A stretch of DNA of 55,106 nt. Source: Streptomyces sp. Its GTDB lineage: Bacteria; Actinomycetota; Actinomycetes; Streptomycetales; Streptomycetaceae. The notes below the pieces were generated by a model that saw only the letters and a list, made by a program, of their open reading frames with translations, did no database searches and had not been told where the DNA came from. Made by a program: the position numbers and the translations under genes. The stretch is taken from positions 1 to 55,106 of the forward strand of contig NZ_JAEKKT010000151.1 in the NCBI RefSeq assembly GCF_019510245.1. Reading direction: 5' to 3'. Shown one piece after another: positions 7,763-16,246 of this stretch; position 1 is the stretch's first letter; each line of letters opens with the position of its first letter.

Positions 7763-9064
7763 TCAGCCCGCCGCCGCGTTCTCGGAGACCGGTGTCCGCC
7801 CCTCCGCGGGCTCGGCGAGGCCGCGGAGCGGGCGGTTCAGGACCACGTAGCAGATGAGCAGCACGTACAGACCGCCGAACAGCCCGAGGGTGGGGCGCAG
7901 GCCGATGTTCTGCGCGAGCCAACCCGTGGCGAAGATGCCGACCGGCGCGGCGGCGAAGGCCATGGCCATCACTGCGCCCCAGACCCGGCCCAGTGCGTCC
8001 GGCGGGGTGGAGCGCTCCACCACGCCGGTGACGAGGGGGTTGACCGGTCCGCTGGCCAGTCCGATGGCGAAGGTGATCGCCAACATGATCCACAGCCCGG
8101 GTTCGGCGACCATGGCCAGCCGGGCGGCGCAGATCAGCGCGAAGCAGCCTACGAAGGTCGCCCACCGGTTGGCCAGCAGCCTACGGCTCGCCGGGGCGTA
8201 GGCGAAGGATCCGACGACCGCGCCGATGCCGTTGGCCGCCAGCAGCAGCCCCACCGCCCGCTCGCCGCCCAGCAGTTCGCGGCTGTAGACCGGCAGCACC
8301 ACCGGAGTCAGCGCGTCGTCCAGGAAGTTGGTGCACACCACCACGCTGATGATGGCCGCCAGCACCGGGGTGCGCAGGATGAAGCGCGCGCCCTCGGTCA
8401 CCTCCCGCAGCAGGCCCGGACGGGCCCCGGCGGACCCCGCCGCGTCGCCCGGTTCCGCCTCCTGGGACCGCGAGGCCGGCTCCCCGCCCGGCACCGCCAT
8501 GATCAGCAGGGCCGATGCGAGGAACGTGCCCGCGTCCACGTAGAGCACGGTGGTCGGGCCGGTCAGGCCCGCCATCAGCGCGGCGAGCGGCGGGCCGACC
8601 ACGAACGCCACCCGCTGGGCCGACGCGAACAGCGAGTTGGCGGTCTCCGAGCGCACCTGCGCTCGGGCGGTCACGCGGGGCAGCAGTGCCAGCCGGGCCG
8701 CGGCGCCCGGCGCGTCGGCGAGGGTGCGCAGGAACAGCAGCGCCATCAGTGCCGGCAGCGCCAGACCGACCGTGCCGTGCAGCAACGGCACCGCGGTCAT
8801 GCACGCCCCGGCGGCCAGGTCGGCGACCACACTGGTGCGCCTGGGACCGACCCGGTCGGCGATCACACCCCCGGCGAGGCCGGCCACGATCATGGGCAGC
8901 GCGTTGGCGAACCCCGCCGCGCCCGCCTCGGTGGCGCTGGAGGAGATCTGCAGCACGTAGAGCGGCACCGCGACCAAGGTCATGGTGTTGCCTATCCAGG
9001 ACAGGTAGTTCGCCGTCACCAGCGCGGTGAGGGGGCGCCTGTCACGGGTGGTCGTCGATGTCAT
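7763..9064 (-). CDS. MFS exporter of the NRPS-PKS cluster
   Basis: A 433-residue major facilitator with about 12 hydrophobic segments, of the enterobactin-exporter-like (EntS/MFS_3) kind. The loop after segment 2, GVIADRVGPRRT, matches the MFS motif A, and a charged cytosolic loop rich in Glu, Asp and Ala divides the halves near residue 210. The ATG overlaps the stop of the C-T-E synthetase gene (ATGA), so it is the last gene of the left arm and is translated with the assembly line. Export of, and self-resistance to, the cluster product is the natural role. Confidence 0.9.
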   Translation of the reverse strand: MTSTTTRDRRPLTALVTANYLSWIGNTMTLVAVPLYVLQISSSATEAGAAGFANALPMIVAGLAGGVIADRVGPRRTSVVADLAAGACMTAVPLLHGTVGLALPALMALLFLRTLADAPGAAARLALLPRVTARAQVRSETANSLFASAQRVAFVVGPPLAALMAGLTGPTTVLYVDAGTFLASALLIMAVPGGEPASRSQEAEPGDAAGSAGARPGLLREVTEGARFILRTPVLAAIISVVVCTNFLDDALTPVVLPVYSRELLGGERAVGLLLAANGIGAVVGSFAYAPASRRLLANRWATFVGCFALICAARLAMVAEPGLWIMLAITFAIGLASGPVNPLVTGVVERSTPPDALGRVWGAVMAMAFAAAPVGIFATGWLAQNIGLRPTLGLFGGLYVLLICYVVLNRPLRGLAEPAEGRTPVSENAAAG

Positions 9065-12000
9065 GTGGACGGGCTCTTCTTCTCTCGGGTCAGTTCGGCG
9101 AGCATGCGGTTCACTTCGTGCAGGGACATGCCCGTCGTCGAGAGCGGCTGGGCGCCGTGCTGCCGGGTCAGCCTGGTGAACTCCTCGGCGGCGTCGGCCG
9201 CCGCGGCCCGCACGGCCGCCCCGTCGACGGCGTCCGGGGCGAACTTCCAGGTGAACACCGCTTCCTCGCCGTCGGTTTCGAAGAGGACGGCGACGGCGTG
9301 GTAGCGCGTGGCGTCGTCGTTGCCCGAAGGCCCGATCTGCTCGCCGACGGTGAACAGCCGCTCGTTCTCCGCGCCCGCGAGCAGCGTACCCAGGTAGTTG
9401 AAGGACAGTTCGGCCCGTCCCCAGCCGGCGGTCTCGCCGCGTACCTCGGGGTCGGCGGACCAGCGCAGCGCCAGATAGCCCTTGCCCCCGTCCGGTACGG
9501 CGTCCAGGGCGCGGCCCACCTGCCGCAGGTGGCGGCCCGGGTCGTCGGCGAAGGGCAGGCGGAGCGGGTGGCTGGTGGCGTAGAAGCCCACGGCGCGGGC
9601 CGGGTCCCCGCCGTCCGCGAGCGGCACCTCCCGTCCGGTGGCGATGAGGTCGAGGACGACGTCCCGGCCGCCGAACCAAGGCCGGGTGGCCCGGGCGACC
9701 GCCGTCAGCGCGACGGCCGGCCGGTCCGCGGCACCGGCGCCCGACGGTATCGCCGCACGCACCCTGTACGCCGTCTCGTCGCCGATCCGGTCCGGTCCGC
9801 CGGTGCGGCAGCCCAGGGGGGCTGCGCCCGCCAACTGGTCTCGCCAGTAGTCGCGTTGGTCTCGCACGTCGTGGTCGCGCCAGTCGGCCGCGTACACCGA
9901 CGGGTGCCGGGCCTCGGCGGCCGGCCTGGCGCCGTGGTAGGCCCGGTCGAGGTCGTCCACCAGGATCTGCCAGGACAGGCCGTCCACGACCAGGTGGTGT
10001 GCGGTCAGGACGATCCGGTCCGGCTCGCCGGGGATCAGGGAGGCCGCGAACAGCGGTCCCTCGCGCAGGTCGAAGGCGGCGCGGTGGGCGGCCGCCACTC
10101 GGGCCGGATCGGCGCCCGGCGCCTCGACGCGCCACAGCCGGCGGTCCGTGGCGTCCGCACGCCAGCCGGTGTCCGTGCGCCGGAACGCCGAGCACAGGCC
10201 GGGATGGGCGGCCGCCACCCGTTTGACGACCACGGCCAGCCACTCGGGGTCCAGCGGCCGGGCGGCCGTGAGCACCAGGCTGTGCGCCCACAGCTCCGGG
10301 TGCGGCAGGCCGCCCTCCAGCAGATCCTCCTGCTCGGGGCTGACCGCCCCTTCCGCCGGCTCGGCACCGCCTCGGGTGGTGACGGACTCCGGCCGGACCA
10401 GGGCCAGTTGGCCGCGCATGGTGGGAGCGCGGAACAGCTGCCGGGCGGTGAGGGCGAACCCGGCCCGGCGCAGCGCGTGGGCGAGCCGGATCGCCGTCAG
10501 GGACGTACCGCCGCACTCGAAGAAGTTGTCGTCCGGGCCCGGCTCGGTGCCCAGCACCTCCCGCCAGACCTCCGCGATCCGGCGCAGCTCGGCGGGGTCC
10601 ACCGGAGCGGGGGCCGCGGGCGCCGGCGCGGCGGCCCGCGCGGGGACGGGCGCGGGAGCCGCGGCACGGGTGCGCAACGGTTCGTCCGGCCGCTCCACGA
10701 AGACCCGCACCAGTTCCAGGAGGCGTCCGACGAGCCGGTCGACGGTGGTGTCGGTGAACAGTTCGGTGCGGTACTCGAACCGTCCGTACAGCCGGTCACC
10801 CGCCCGCCACCAGCCGACCGTGATGTCCATCGGGGACACGCCGTCCTCGACCTCGACGCCGTGCACCTCGGCGTCGGGCACCCGGACCACGGTGTCGTCG
10901 AAGTCCAGCACGAGGTGCATGGTCTGCAACAGGGGGTACCGGTCGAGGCTGCGCTCGGGCGACACCGCGTCGACGATCTCGCTGAAGGGCACTTCACGGT
11001 GGTCGGCGACGACGGCCGAGGCCTGCCGCACCGCGTGCAGGATCTGCGTCGGCGTCGGGTCGGCGGGCAGCCTGGCCCGCAGCGGGACGTTGGTCAGCAG
11101 GAAGCCGATCAGGTCGTGGGTCTCGGGCCGGCCGCGGGTCGCGCTCGGCAGGCCGACGACGATGTCACGCGATCCGGTCTCCTCGTGCAGCAGGCCCACG
11201 TAGACGGCCAGCAGCGCGTCGGACAGGGTCAGCCGCGAGGAGCGGCACATCGCCAGGAAGGCGGCGCTGAGCCCGTCGTCGAGCCGGAAGTAGTGGTGTT
11301 TGCCCTCGTGTCCGCGGCCCTCGGGGGGCGCGTCGTAGGGCAGCGGCAGATGCGCCGGCACGCCCTCCAGGTGGGCGCGCCAGAAGTCGCGGTGCGCCCG
11401 GCGGCGGTCACCGGTAAAGCACTGCCGCTGCCAGACGGCGAAGTCGCCGTACTGAACGGGGAGTTCGGGCACCCGTGCGGGGCGGTTCTCGCGGGCCGCA
11501 CGGTAGTGCTCCAGGAGTTCCCGGTTGAGGCGGACGAACGACCACTGGTCGGTCACCGAGTGGTGCATCGTCTCGATCACCTGGTACTCGTCGTCCGCGG
11601 CGCGCACCACGACCACCCGCAGCAGCCCGCCGTCGGCGAGGTCGAACGGCCGCCGTACCAGCGCGCGCACGGTCTCCGCGACGGCGTCCGGCTCGGCCCG
11701 CAGGTCGAAGAACTCGACCGGCGTCGCGAACTCCTCGCTCACCCGCAGCACCGGCAGGCCGTCGCGGACCTCCACGCGGGAGCGCAGCAGTTCGTGGCGG
11801 CGCACCAGCGCGGTGACGGCCGCCCGGAACGACTCCTCGTCGAAGGCGCCCTTGAACCTCAGCCCGGTGCTGATGTTGTAGGTGTGCCGGCCGGGATCGA
11901 GCTGGTCGAGGATCCAGATGCGCTCCTGGTCCAGGCCCAGCGGGGAGACGGAGCGGTCGCCGGAGCGCCGGGTGAGTTCCGGCTCGGCGGCCGGGCCCTC

Positions 12001-12096
12001 CTCCCCGTGCCGCAGTCGGCGCTGGAGGGCCGCCCGCTGTTCGGGCGTCAGCCGGGCCAGCCGGTCGGCGACGGTGCGCGGTCGGGTCACGGTCAC
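9061..12096 (-). CDS. NRPS: C-T-E without an A domain
   Basis: A 1,011-residue synthetase. Residues 1-35 hold a basic docking-like helix with LTPEQRAALQRRLR. A condensation domain follows (about 45-470) with HHSVTDQW at 178-185, active-site His179 kept. A carrier domain (about 490-570) has ECGGTSLTA with Ser532. The rest is epimerization-like: HHLVVDGLSW from residue 700, VGFYATSHPLRL, VPDGGKGY and FNYLG are E-domain motifs. However, the catalytic EGHGRE motif reads IATGRE near residue 816, so the Glu needed for epimerization is absent. No adenylation domain is present, so the carrier must be loaded in trans. There is no thioesterase. The GTG start overlaps the LLM gene stop and the stop overlaps the MFS start. 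Confidence 0.9.
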   Translation of the reverse strand: MTVTRPRTVADRLARLTPEQRAALQRRLRHGEEGPAAEPELTRRSGDRSVSPLGLDQERIWILDQLDPGRHTYNISTGLRFKGAFDEESFRAAVTALVRRHELLRSRVEVRDGLPVLRVSEEFATPVEFFDLRAEPDAVAETVRALVRRPFDLADGGLLRVVVVRAADDEYQVIETMHHSVTDQWSFVRLNRELLEHYRAARENRPARVPELPVQYGDFAVWQRQCFTGDRRRAHRDFWRAHLEGVPAHLPLPYDAPPEGRGHEGKHHYFRLDDGLSAAFLAMCRSSRLTLSDALLAVYVGLLHEETGSRDIVVGLPSATRGRPETHDLIGFLLTNVPLRARLPADPTPTQILHAVRQASAVVADHREVPFSEIVDAVSPERSLDRYPLLQTMHLVLDFDDTVVRVPDAEVHGVEVEDGVSPMDITVGWWRAGDRLYGRFEYRTELFTDTTVDRLVGRLLELVRVFVERPDEPLRTRAAAPAPVPARAAAPAPAAPAPVDPAELRRIAEVWREVLGTEPGPDDNFFECGGTSLTAIRLAHALRRAGFALTARQLFRAPTMRGQLALVRPESVTTRGGAEPAEGAVSPEQEDLLEGGLPHPELWAHSLVLTAARPLDPEWLAVVVKRVAAAHPGLCSAFRRTDTGWRADATDRRLWRVEAPGADPARVAAAHRAAFDLREGPLFAASLIPGEPDRIVLTAHHLVVDGLSWQILVDDLDRAYHGARPAAEARHPSVYAADWRDHDVRDQRDYWRDQLAGAAPLGCRTGGPDRIGDETAYRVRAAIPSGAGAADRPAVALTAVARATRPWFGGRDVVLDLIATGREVPLADGGDPARAVGFYATSHPLRLPFADDPGRHLRQVGRALDAVPDGGKGYLALRWSADPEVRGETAGWGRAELSFNYLGTLLAGAENERLFTVGEQIGPSGNDDATRYHAVAVLFETDGEEAVFTWKFAPDAVDGAAVRAAAADAAEEFTRLTRQHGAQPLSTTGMSLHEVNRMLAELTREKKSPST

Positions 12097-13244
12097 TGGC
12101 TCCTGTCGGCGTCGGCGGGGGTGGGTCGGTCGGCCGGCAGCAGCTCGGCCAGCCGGGGCAGGCCCGCCAGCACGTCCCCGGCCGGCAGCCCGAAGTCGAC
12201 GAGGCAGCCCACCTCGTCGGCGCCCGCCTCGGCGAGCCGGGCCAGCACCCGGGCGGCCTTGGCGGGCGTGCCCAGGAGCGAGGGTCCTGCCAGGTAGTCC
12301 TGGAAGGCGGCCTCCAGCAGGACGGGTTCGTCGCCGTCTCCGGTCTGCGCCCGGTAGGAGGACAGGTAGTCGTGCAGCGCGGGCCGCAGCCTGTCCTCCA
12401 CGTCGGGCTCGTCGCTGACGTGCGCGTGGGTCATCACCACGACGTCTCCGCGCCCGGCGTGCCCGGCGTCCCGCCAGGCGGCCCGGTACCGGGCCACGTT
12501 CTCCCTCAGCTGGGGCAGGGTCTGGCCGAGCAGCGCGGTCATCACGCCGTACCCGGCGGTGCCCGCGGCCCGGAAGGTCTCCGGGTGCCCGGCCGCGGTG
12601 ATCCACACCGGCAGTTCGGGCTGCACCGGGCGCGGCTGGGTGAGCACCCGTGCCGTCGTGCCCGCGGTGCCGGGGAAGGCAAGCTCCTCCCCCGCCCACA
12701 GCCGCCGCACCTGTTCGACGGTGCGCATCAGCGTCTTCTTGCGTTCGTCGTACGGTTCCCGGGCCAGCACGAAGTCGTCCGGGTGCCAGCCACTCGCGAA
12801 GGAGACGCCCACCCGGCCGCCGGAGATGTTGTCCACCACCGCCCACTCCTCGGCGATGCGGACCGGATGGTGCAGCGGAGCGGCGACGCTGCCGGCCCGC
12901 AGCCGCAGCCGCCGGGTCACGGCCGCCACCGTGGCGGCGAGGACGGAGGGGTTGGGGTGCGAGCCGCCGAAGTCGACGAAGTGCCGCTCGGGGAACCACG
13001 CGGCGTGGAAGCCCCGCTCGTCGGCGAACTCGCAGGCCCGCAGCATCATGGCGTAGTAGTCGGGGGCCGCGAGCGCGCGGGCCTGTGGGAAGAAGTACAG
13101 GCTGAGCCGGACCCGCGGTACCGCGTCCGGCGGCCCGTCGGCGGCCGGGACCTGCCGGGCGCGTTCGCGCAGCCGCAGCCGCAGCCGCAGGGCCGCGCGC
13201 TGCTCGGGGGTCAGCTGTCCGAGTCGTTCGCCGATGTCGCTCAC
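12093..13244 (-). CDS. Free-standing LLM monooxygenase of the assembly line (MupA/Atu3671 type)
   Basis: A 383-residue luciferase-like monooxygenase resembling the natural-product LLM domain family usually embedded in PKS/NRPS proteins. Residues 1-35 form a docking-like helix with LTPEQRAALRLRLR, nearly the same as in the downstream synthetase. The flavin barrel starts near residue 45 (RLSLYFFPQ) and includes AAWFPERHF, HHPVRIAEEWAVVDNISGGR and SFASGWHPDDF. The GTG start overlaps the PKS stop and its stop overlaps the C-T-E gene, so it is made in stoichiometric order between them. It most likely oxidises a carrier-bound intermediate (hydroxylation or oxygen insertion next to the beta-keto group). 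The chemistry is inferred; the family is well supported. Confidence 0.88.
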   Translation of the reverse strand: MSDIGERLGQLTPEQRAALRLRLRLRERARQVPAADGPPDAVPRVRLSLYFFPQARALAAPDYYAMMLRACEFADERGFHAAWFPERHFVDFGGSHPNPSVLAATVAAVTRRLRLRAGSVAAPLHHPVRIAEEWAVVDNISGGRVGVSFASGWHPDDFVLAREPYDERKKTLMRTVEQVRRLWAGEELAFPGTAGTTARVLTQPRPVQPELPVWITAAGHPETFRAAGTAGYGVMTALLGQTLPQLRENVARYRAAWRDAGHAGRGDVVVMTHAHVSDEPDVEDRLRPALHDYLSSYRAQTGDGDEPVLLEAAFQDYLAGPSLLGTPAKAARVLARLAEAGADEVGCLVDFGLPAGDVLAGLPRLAELLPADRPTPADADRSQ

Positions 13245-16200
13245 GCCTGTCCCTCCTCTTCCGCGCCCTGCCCCTCGATCTCGGCCAGCAGCTCCAGCAG
13301 TTCGGCGTCGTCGCGTTCGCCGAGGATCTCGGCCACCCGCGCCGCGAAGTCGTCGAACGTGGAGTGCTCGTACAGGTCCTGCAGGCGGACCTCGACCAGC
13401 AACTGGTCGTTGACGACGGAGATCAGCTGCGCCGCCTGGAGCGAGGTGCCGCCCAGTTCGAAGAAGTTGTCCTGCGGGCGGATCGCCGGGCCTCCGAACG
13501 ACTCCTGCCACAGGGCGGCCAGCAGGGACCGCGTCTCCGGGCCGTCGGTGGCGTCGTCGGCGCCGGGCTTCTCCTGTCCCGAGCGGGCCGGCACGGTCTC
13601 GGGGACCCCCGGCGCGGCCGCCCCCTGCGGGGGTGCACCCTCTGAGGCCGCGCCCTGCGCGGGGGTGCCGTCCGGATTGGCGGCCGGCCAGTGACGGGTG
13701 TCGGCGAACGCGTAGCCGGGCATCCGGGCCGGGGCGGCCGGCGGGGCGACGAGGTCGTCGGTGGCGCAGCCCGCCGTCCAGGCGGCGCCGAGCGCTGCCA
13801 GGTGCACCGTCGCCTCGTCGCGCTTGCCGTCGCCGAGGAGTTCGGCGATGACGGGGCGGTGCTCCGCGCCCCGGGTGACGCGCCGCAGCTGCGAGGCGAA
13901 CGTCCGGCCCGGACCGGCTTCCAGCACCACGTGGGGTGCCGCGTCGAGCAGCACCCGCACCCCCTCGGCGAAGCGGACGGTGGTGTGCAGCTGACGGCCC
14001 CAGTAGGCCGGGTCGGTGGCCTGCGCGGCGTCCAGCGGCGCCCCGGTGAGATTGGACAGCACCAGTTCGCGTGGCGCGTGCAGGGAGAGGTCGCCCACCA
14101 CCTCGGTGAACGCCTCGGCGGCCTCGGCCATGGACGGGGAGTGGAAGGCGTGCGCGGTGGCCAGCCGGCGCACCTTCACCCTCGCGGCGGCGCAGCGGCG
14201 TTCCACCTCCGCCATGTGCTCCGCCGCCCCGCCGAGGACCACGGTGTCGGGCGCGTTCACCGCGCAGACGTCCACGGCCAGGCCCGCCGCCAGCTCCCGC
14301 GCCGTGTCCTCTCCCGTCAGGACGGCGGCCATCACACCGGCCGGCGCGCAGCTCATCAGCCGGCCGCGTTCGACCACCGCCCGCGCCCCGTCCGCCTCGG
14401 AGAACACGCCCGCCCAGGTGGCGGCCACCAGTTCCCCGACGCTGTGGCCGAGGAGGACCGACGGGGTGACACCGTGCCGCCGCAGCCCGTGCAGCAGGGC
14501 GAGTTCCACGCTGAACAGCAGCGGCTGGACGACATCGGTGCGCAGCCAGCGCGGGTCGTCGTCCGGCCAGGTCCAGCAGCCCTCCAGGTCCGGCCCGCCG
14601 CACGCGCGGACGAGGGCCCGGGTGTCGGCCCACTCCCGGGCGAACCCCTCGTCGGCCGCGAGCAGTCCGCGCCCGGTGCCGGCCAGGGCGACCCCCTGGC
14701 CCGGCAGGAGCACGGCCACGGTCGGCTCGGGCACCGCCTTGGCCTGGGCCGACGCCGACTCCAGCGCGTCCGCCAGCGCGGCGCGGGCCGATGCCTCGTC
14801 CGCCGCCTCGATCGGGCAGGCCCAGCGGTACGGCAGCCGCCGCCGGCCGTGCCAGAGCGTGCCGAGGACGTCGTTCACCGGCCGGGTGCCCTCGCGCACC
14901 GCGGCGGCGAGCCGGGCCGTGGTGCGCTCCAGCGCGTCCGGGCTCGCGGCGGAGAGCACCGCGGGTCCGCGTCCGGGCGGGCCCGCGGGCGGCTCCGGCG
15001 GCCCTGCGGCGACGGCCGGTTCGGCGAGGATGACATGGGCGTTGGTGCCGCCCAGCCCGAAGGAGCTGACCGCCGCGTACCGGGTGCGCCCGCCGGGCCA
15101 GGGCATCGCCTGGCGCGGCAGGTGGAAGCGGTCCGCGCCCAGCGGCGCGTCGGGGCCGTCGCCGGGCTGTGCGGGGACCGGCGGAATCACCCCGTGCTGG
15201 ACGGCGAGCACCGCCTTGATCAGACCGACCACGCCCGCCGCGGTGTCCGTGTGCCCGATGCCGGCCTTCACCGCGCCGAGCGCGCACGGCTCCGCCGTGT
15301 CGCCGTACGCCTGGGCCAGGGCCGCCAGTTCGACTTGGTCGCCGAGTTCGGTGGCGGTGCCGTGGGTCTCGATGAAGCCGATGTCCGCGGGTTTGCGCCC
15401 GGCCACCGCCAGCGCCTCCTCAAGCACCGCCGCCTGGCCTCGGGGGCTGGGTGCGACGAGGCTCATCCGGTCGGCACCGTCGTTGTTGACCGCGCTGCCC
15501 AGCAGCACCGCCCGGGCACCGCGCCCGGCCTCCTCGGCCCGGCGCAGCACCACCACCCCGGCACCGCTGGCGGGCACGGTGCCCCGGCTGCCCCGGGTGA
15601 AGGGCCGGCAGCGGCCGTCGGGAGAGAGCACGTCGCCCTCCTGGTAGGTGTAGCCCGCGCCCGGCGGCAGCTGGACGGTGACCCCGCCCGCGATCGCGAG
15701 GTCGCACTCGTAGGTGAGCAGGCTGCGCAGGGCCACGTGGACGGCGACCAGCGAGGTGGAGCAGGCGGTCTGCACGGTGAGGGCCGGGCCGGTGAGGCCC
15801 AGCCGGAACGCGAGGGAGGTCGCCAGGTAGTCCTTGTCGTTGCCGAGCGAGATCTGCTGGCGGCCCGCGGCCCGGACCAGCACGGGGTCGGCGTCGACGT
15901 AGCGGTGCCGGTAGCCGCTGTCGCCGCAGCCGAGGAAGACTCCCACCCGGCCCGGGTCACGCTCGGTGTCGACGCCCGCGTCCTCCAGCGCCTGCCAGGC
16001 GACCTCGGTGATGATCCGCTGCTGGGGGTCGGTCACCGCGGCCTGGGTCGGGCTCATGCCGAACAGCTCCGCATCGAACCGGTCGACGCGGTCGATCCCG
16101 CCGACGCCCAGGGTGCCGTCGGGCAGCTCCCCCGGCAGTGCCACGTGCCCGCGGACCACGTCGGCCCAGAAGGTGTCCGGGTCGGCGGCTCCGGGCACTC

Positions 16201-16246
16201 GGACGGCCACTCCGATCACCGCCACCGCGTTGTCAGGTGTGTGCAT
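13241..16246 (-). CDS. Type I PKS module: KS-AT-T, malonyl-specific
   Basis: A 1,001-residue polyketide synthase module. The ketosynthase (about 8-425) has Cys162 in TACSTS, His in ETHGTAT and His in GHTDTAAG, so it should condense. The acyltransferase (about 525-820) has Ser602 in GHSVGE and HAFH at 699-702, the malonyl-CoA signature. A Pro/Ala/Gly linker with PQGAA repeats leads to a carrier domain with Ser935 in ELGGTSLQ, more PCP-like than ACP-like. No KR, DH or ER is present, so the added C2 unit keeps its ketone. The C-terminus is an acidic helix (DDAELLELLAEIE), a likely docking tail. The ATG lies inside the upstream NRPS gene (14-base overlap). Confidence 0.93.
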   Translation of the reverse strand: MHTPDNAVAVIGVAVRVPGAADPDTFWADVVRGHVALPGELPDGTLGVGGIDRVDRFDAELFGMSPTQAAVTDPQQRIITEVAWQALEDAGVDTERDPGRVGVFLGCGDSGYRHRYVDADPVLVRAAGRQQISLGNDKDYLATSLAFRLGLTGPALTVQTACSTSLVAVHVALRSLLTYECDLAIAGGVTVQLPPGAGYTYQEGDVLSPDGRCRPFTRGSRGTVPASGAGVVVLRRAEEAGRGARAVLLGSAVNNDGADRMSLVAPSPRGQAAVLEEALAVAGRKPADIGFIETHGTATELGDQVELAALAQAYGDTAEPCALGAVKAGIGHTDTAAGVVGLIKAVLAVQHGVIPPVPAQPGDGPDAPLGADRFHLPRQAMPWPGGRTRYAAVSSFGLGGTNAHVILAEPAVAAGPPEPPAGPPGRGPAVLSAASPDALERTTARLAAAVREGTRPVNDVLGTLWHGRRRLPYRWACPIEAADEASARAALADALESASAQAKAVPEPTVAVLLPGQGVALAGTGRGLLAADEGFAREWADTRALVRACGGPDLEGCWTWPDDDPRWLRTDVVQPLLFSVELALLHGLRRHGVTPSVLLGHSVGELVAATWAGVFSEADGARAVVERGRLMSCAPAGVMAAVLTGEDTARELAAGLAVDVCAVNAPDTVVLGGAAEHMAEVERRCAAARVKVRRLATAHAFHSPSMAEAAEAFTEVVGDLSLHAPRELVLSNLTGAPLDAAQATDPAYWGRQLHTTVRFAEGVRVLLDAAPHVVLEAGPGRTFASQLRRVTRGAEHRPVIAELLGDGKRDEATVHLAALGAAWTAGCATDDLVAPPAAPARMPGYAFADTRHWPAANPDGTPAQGAASEGAPPQGAAAPGVPETVPARSGQEKPGADDATDGPETRSLLAALWQESFGGPAIRPQDNFFELGGTSLQAAQLISVVNDQLLVEVRLQDLYEHSTFDDFAARVAEILGERDDAELLELLAEIEGQGAEEEGQA

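Noticed and set aside
9061..10500. Terminal E-like domain as a thioesterase or reductase
   Set aside because: It has no GxSxG nucleophile or Rossmann motif; HHLVVDG, VGFY and FNYLG place it in the condensation/epimerization superfamily.
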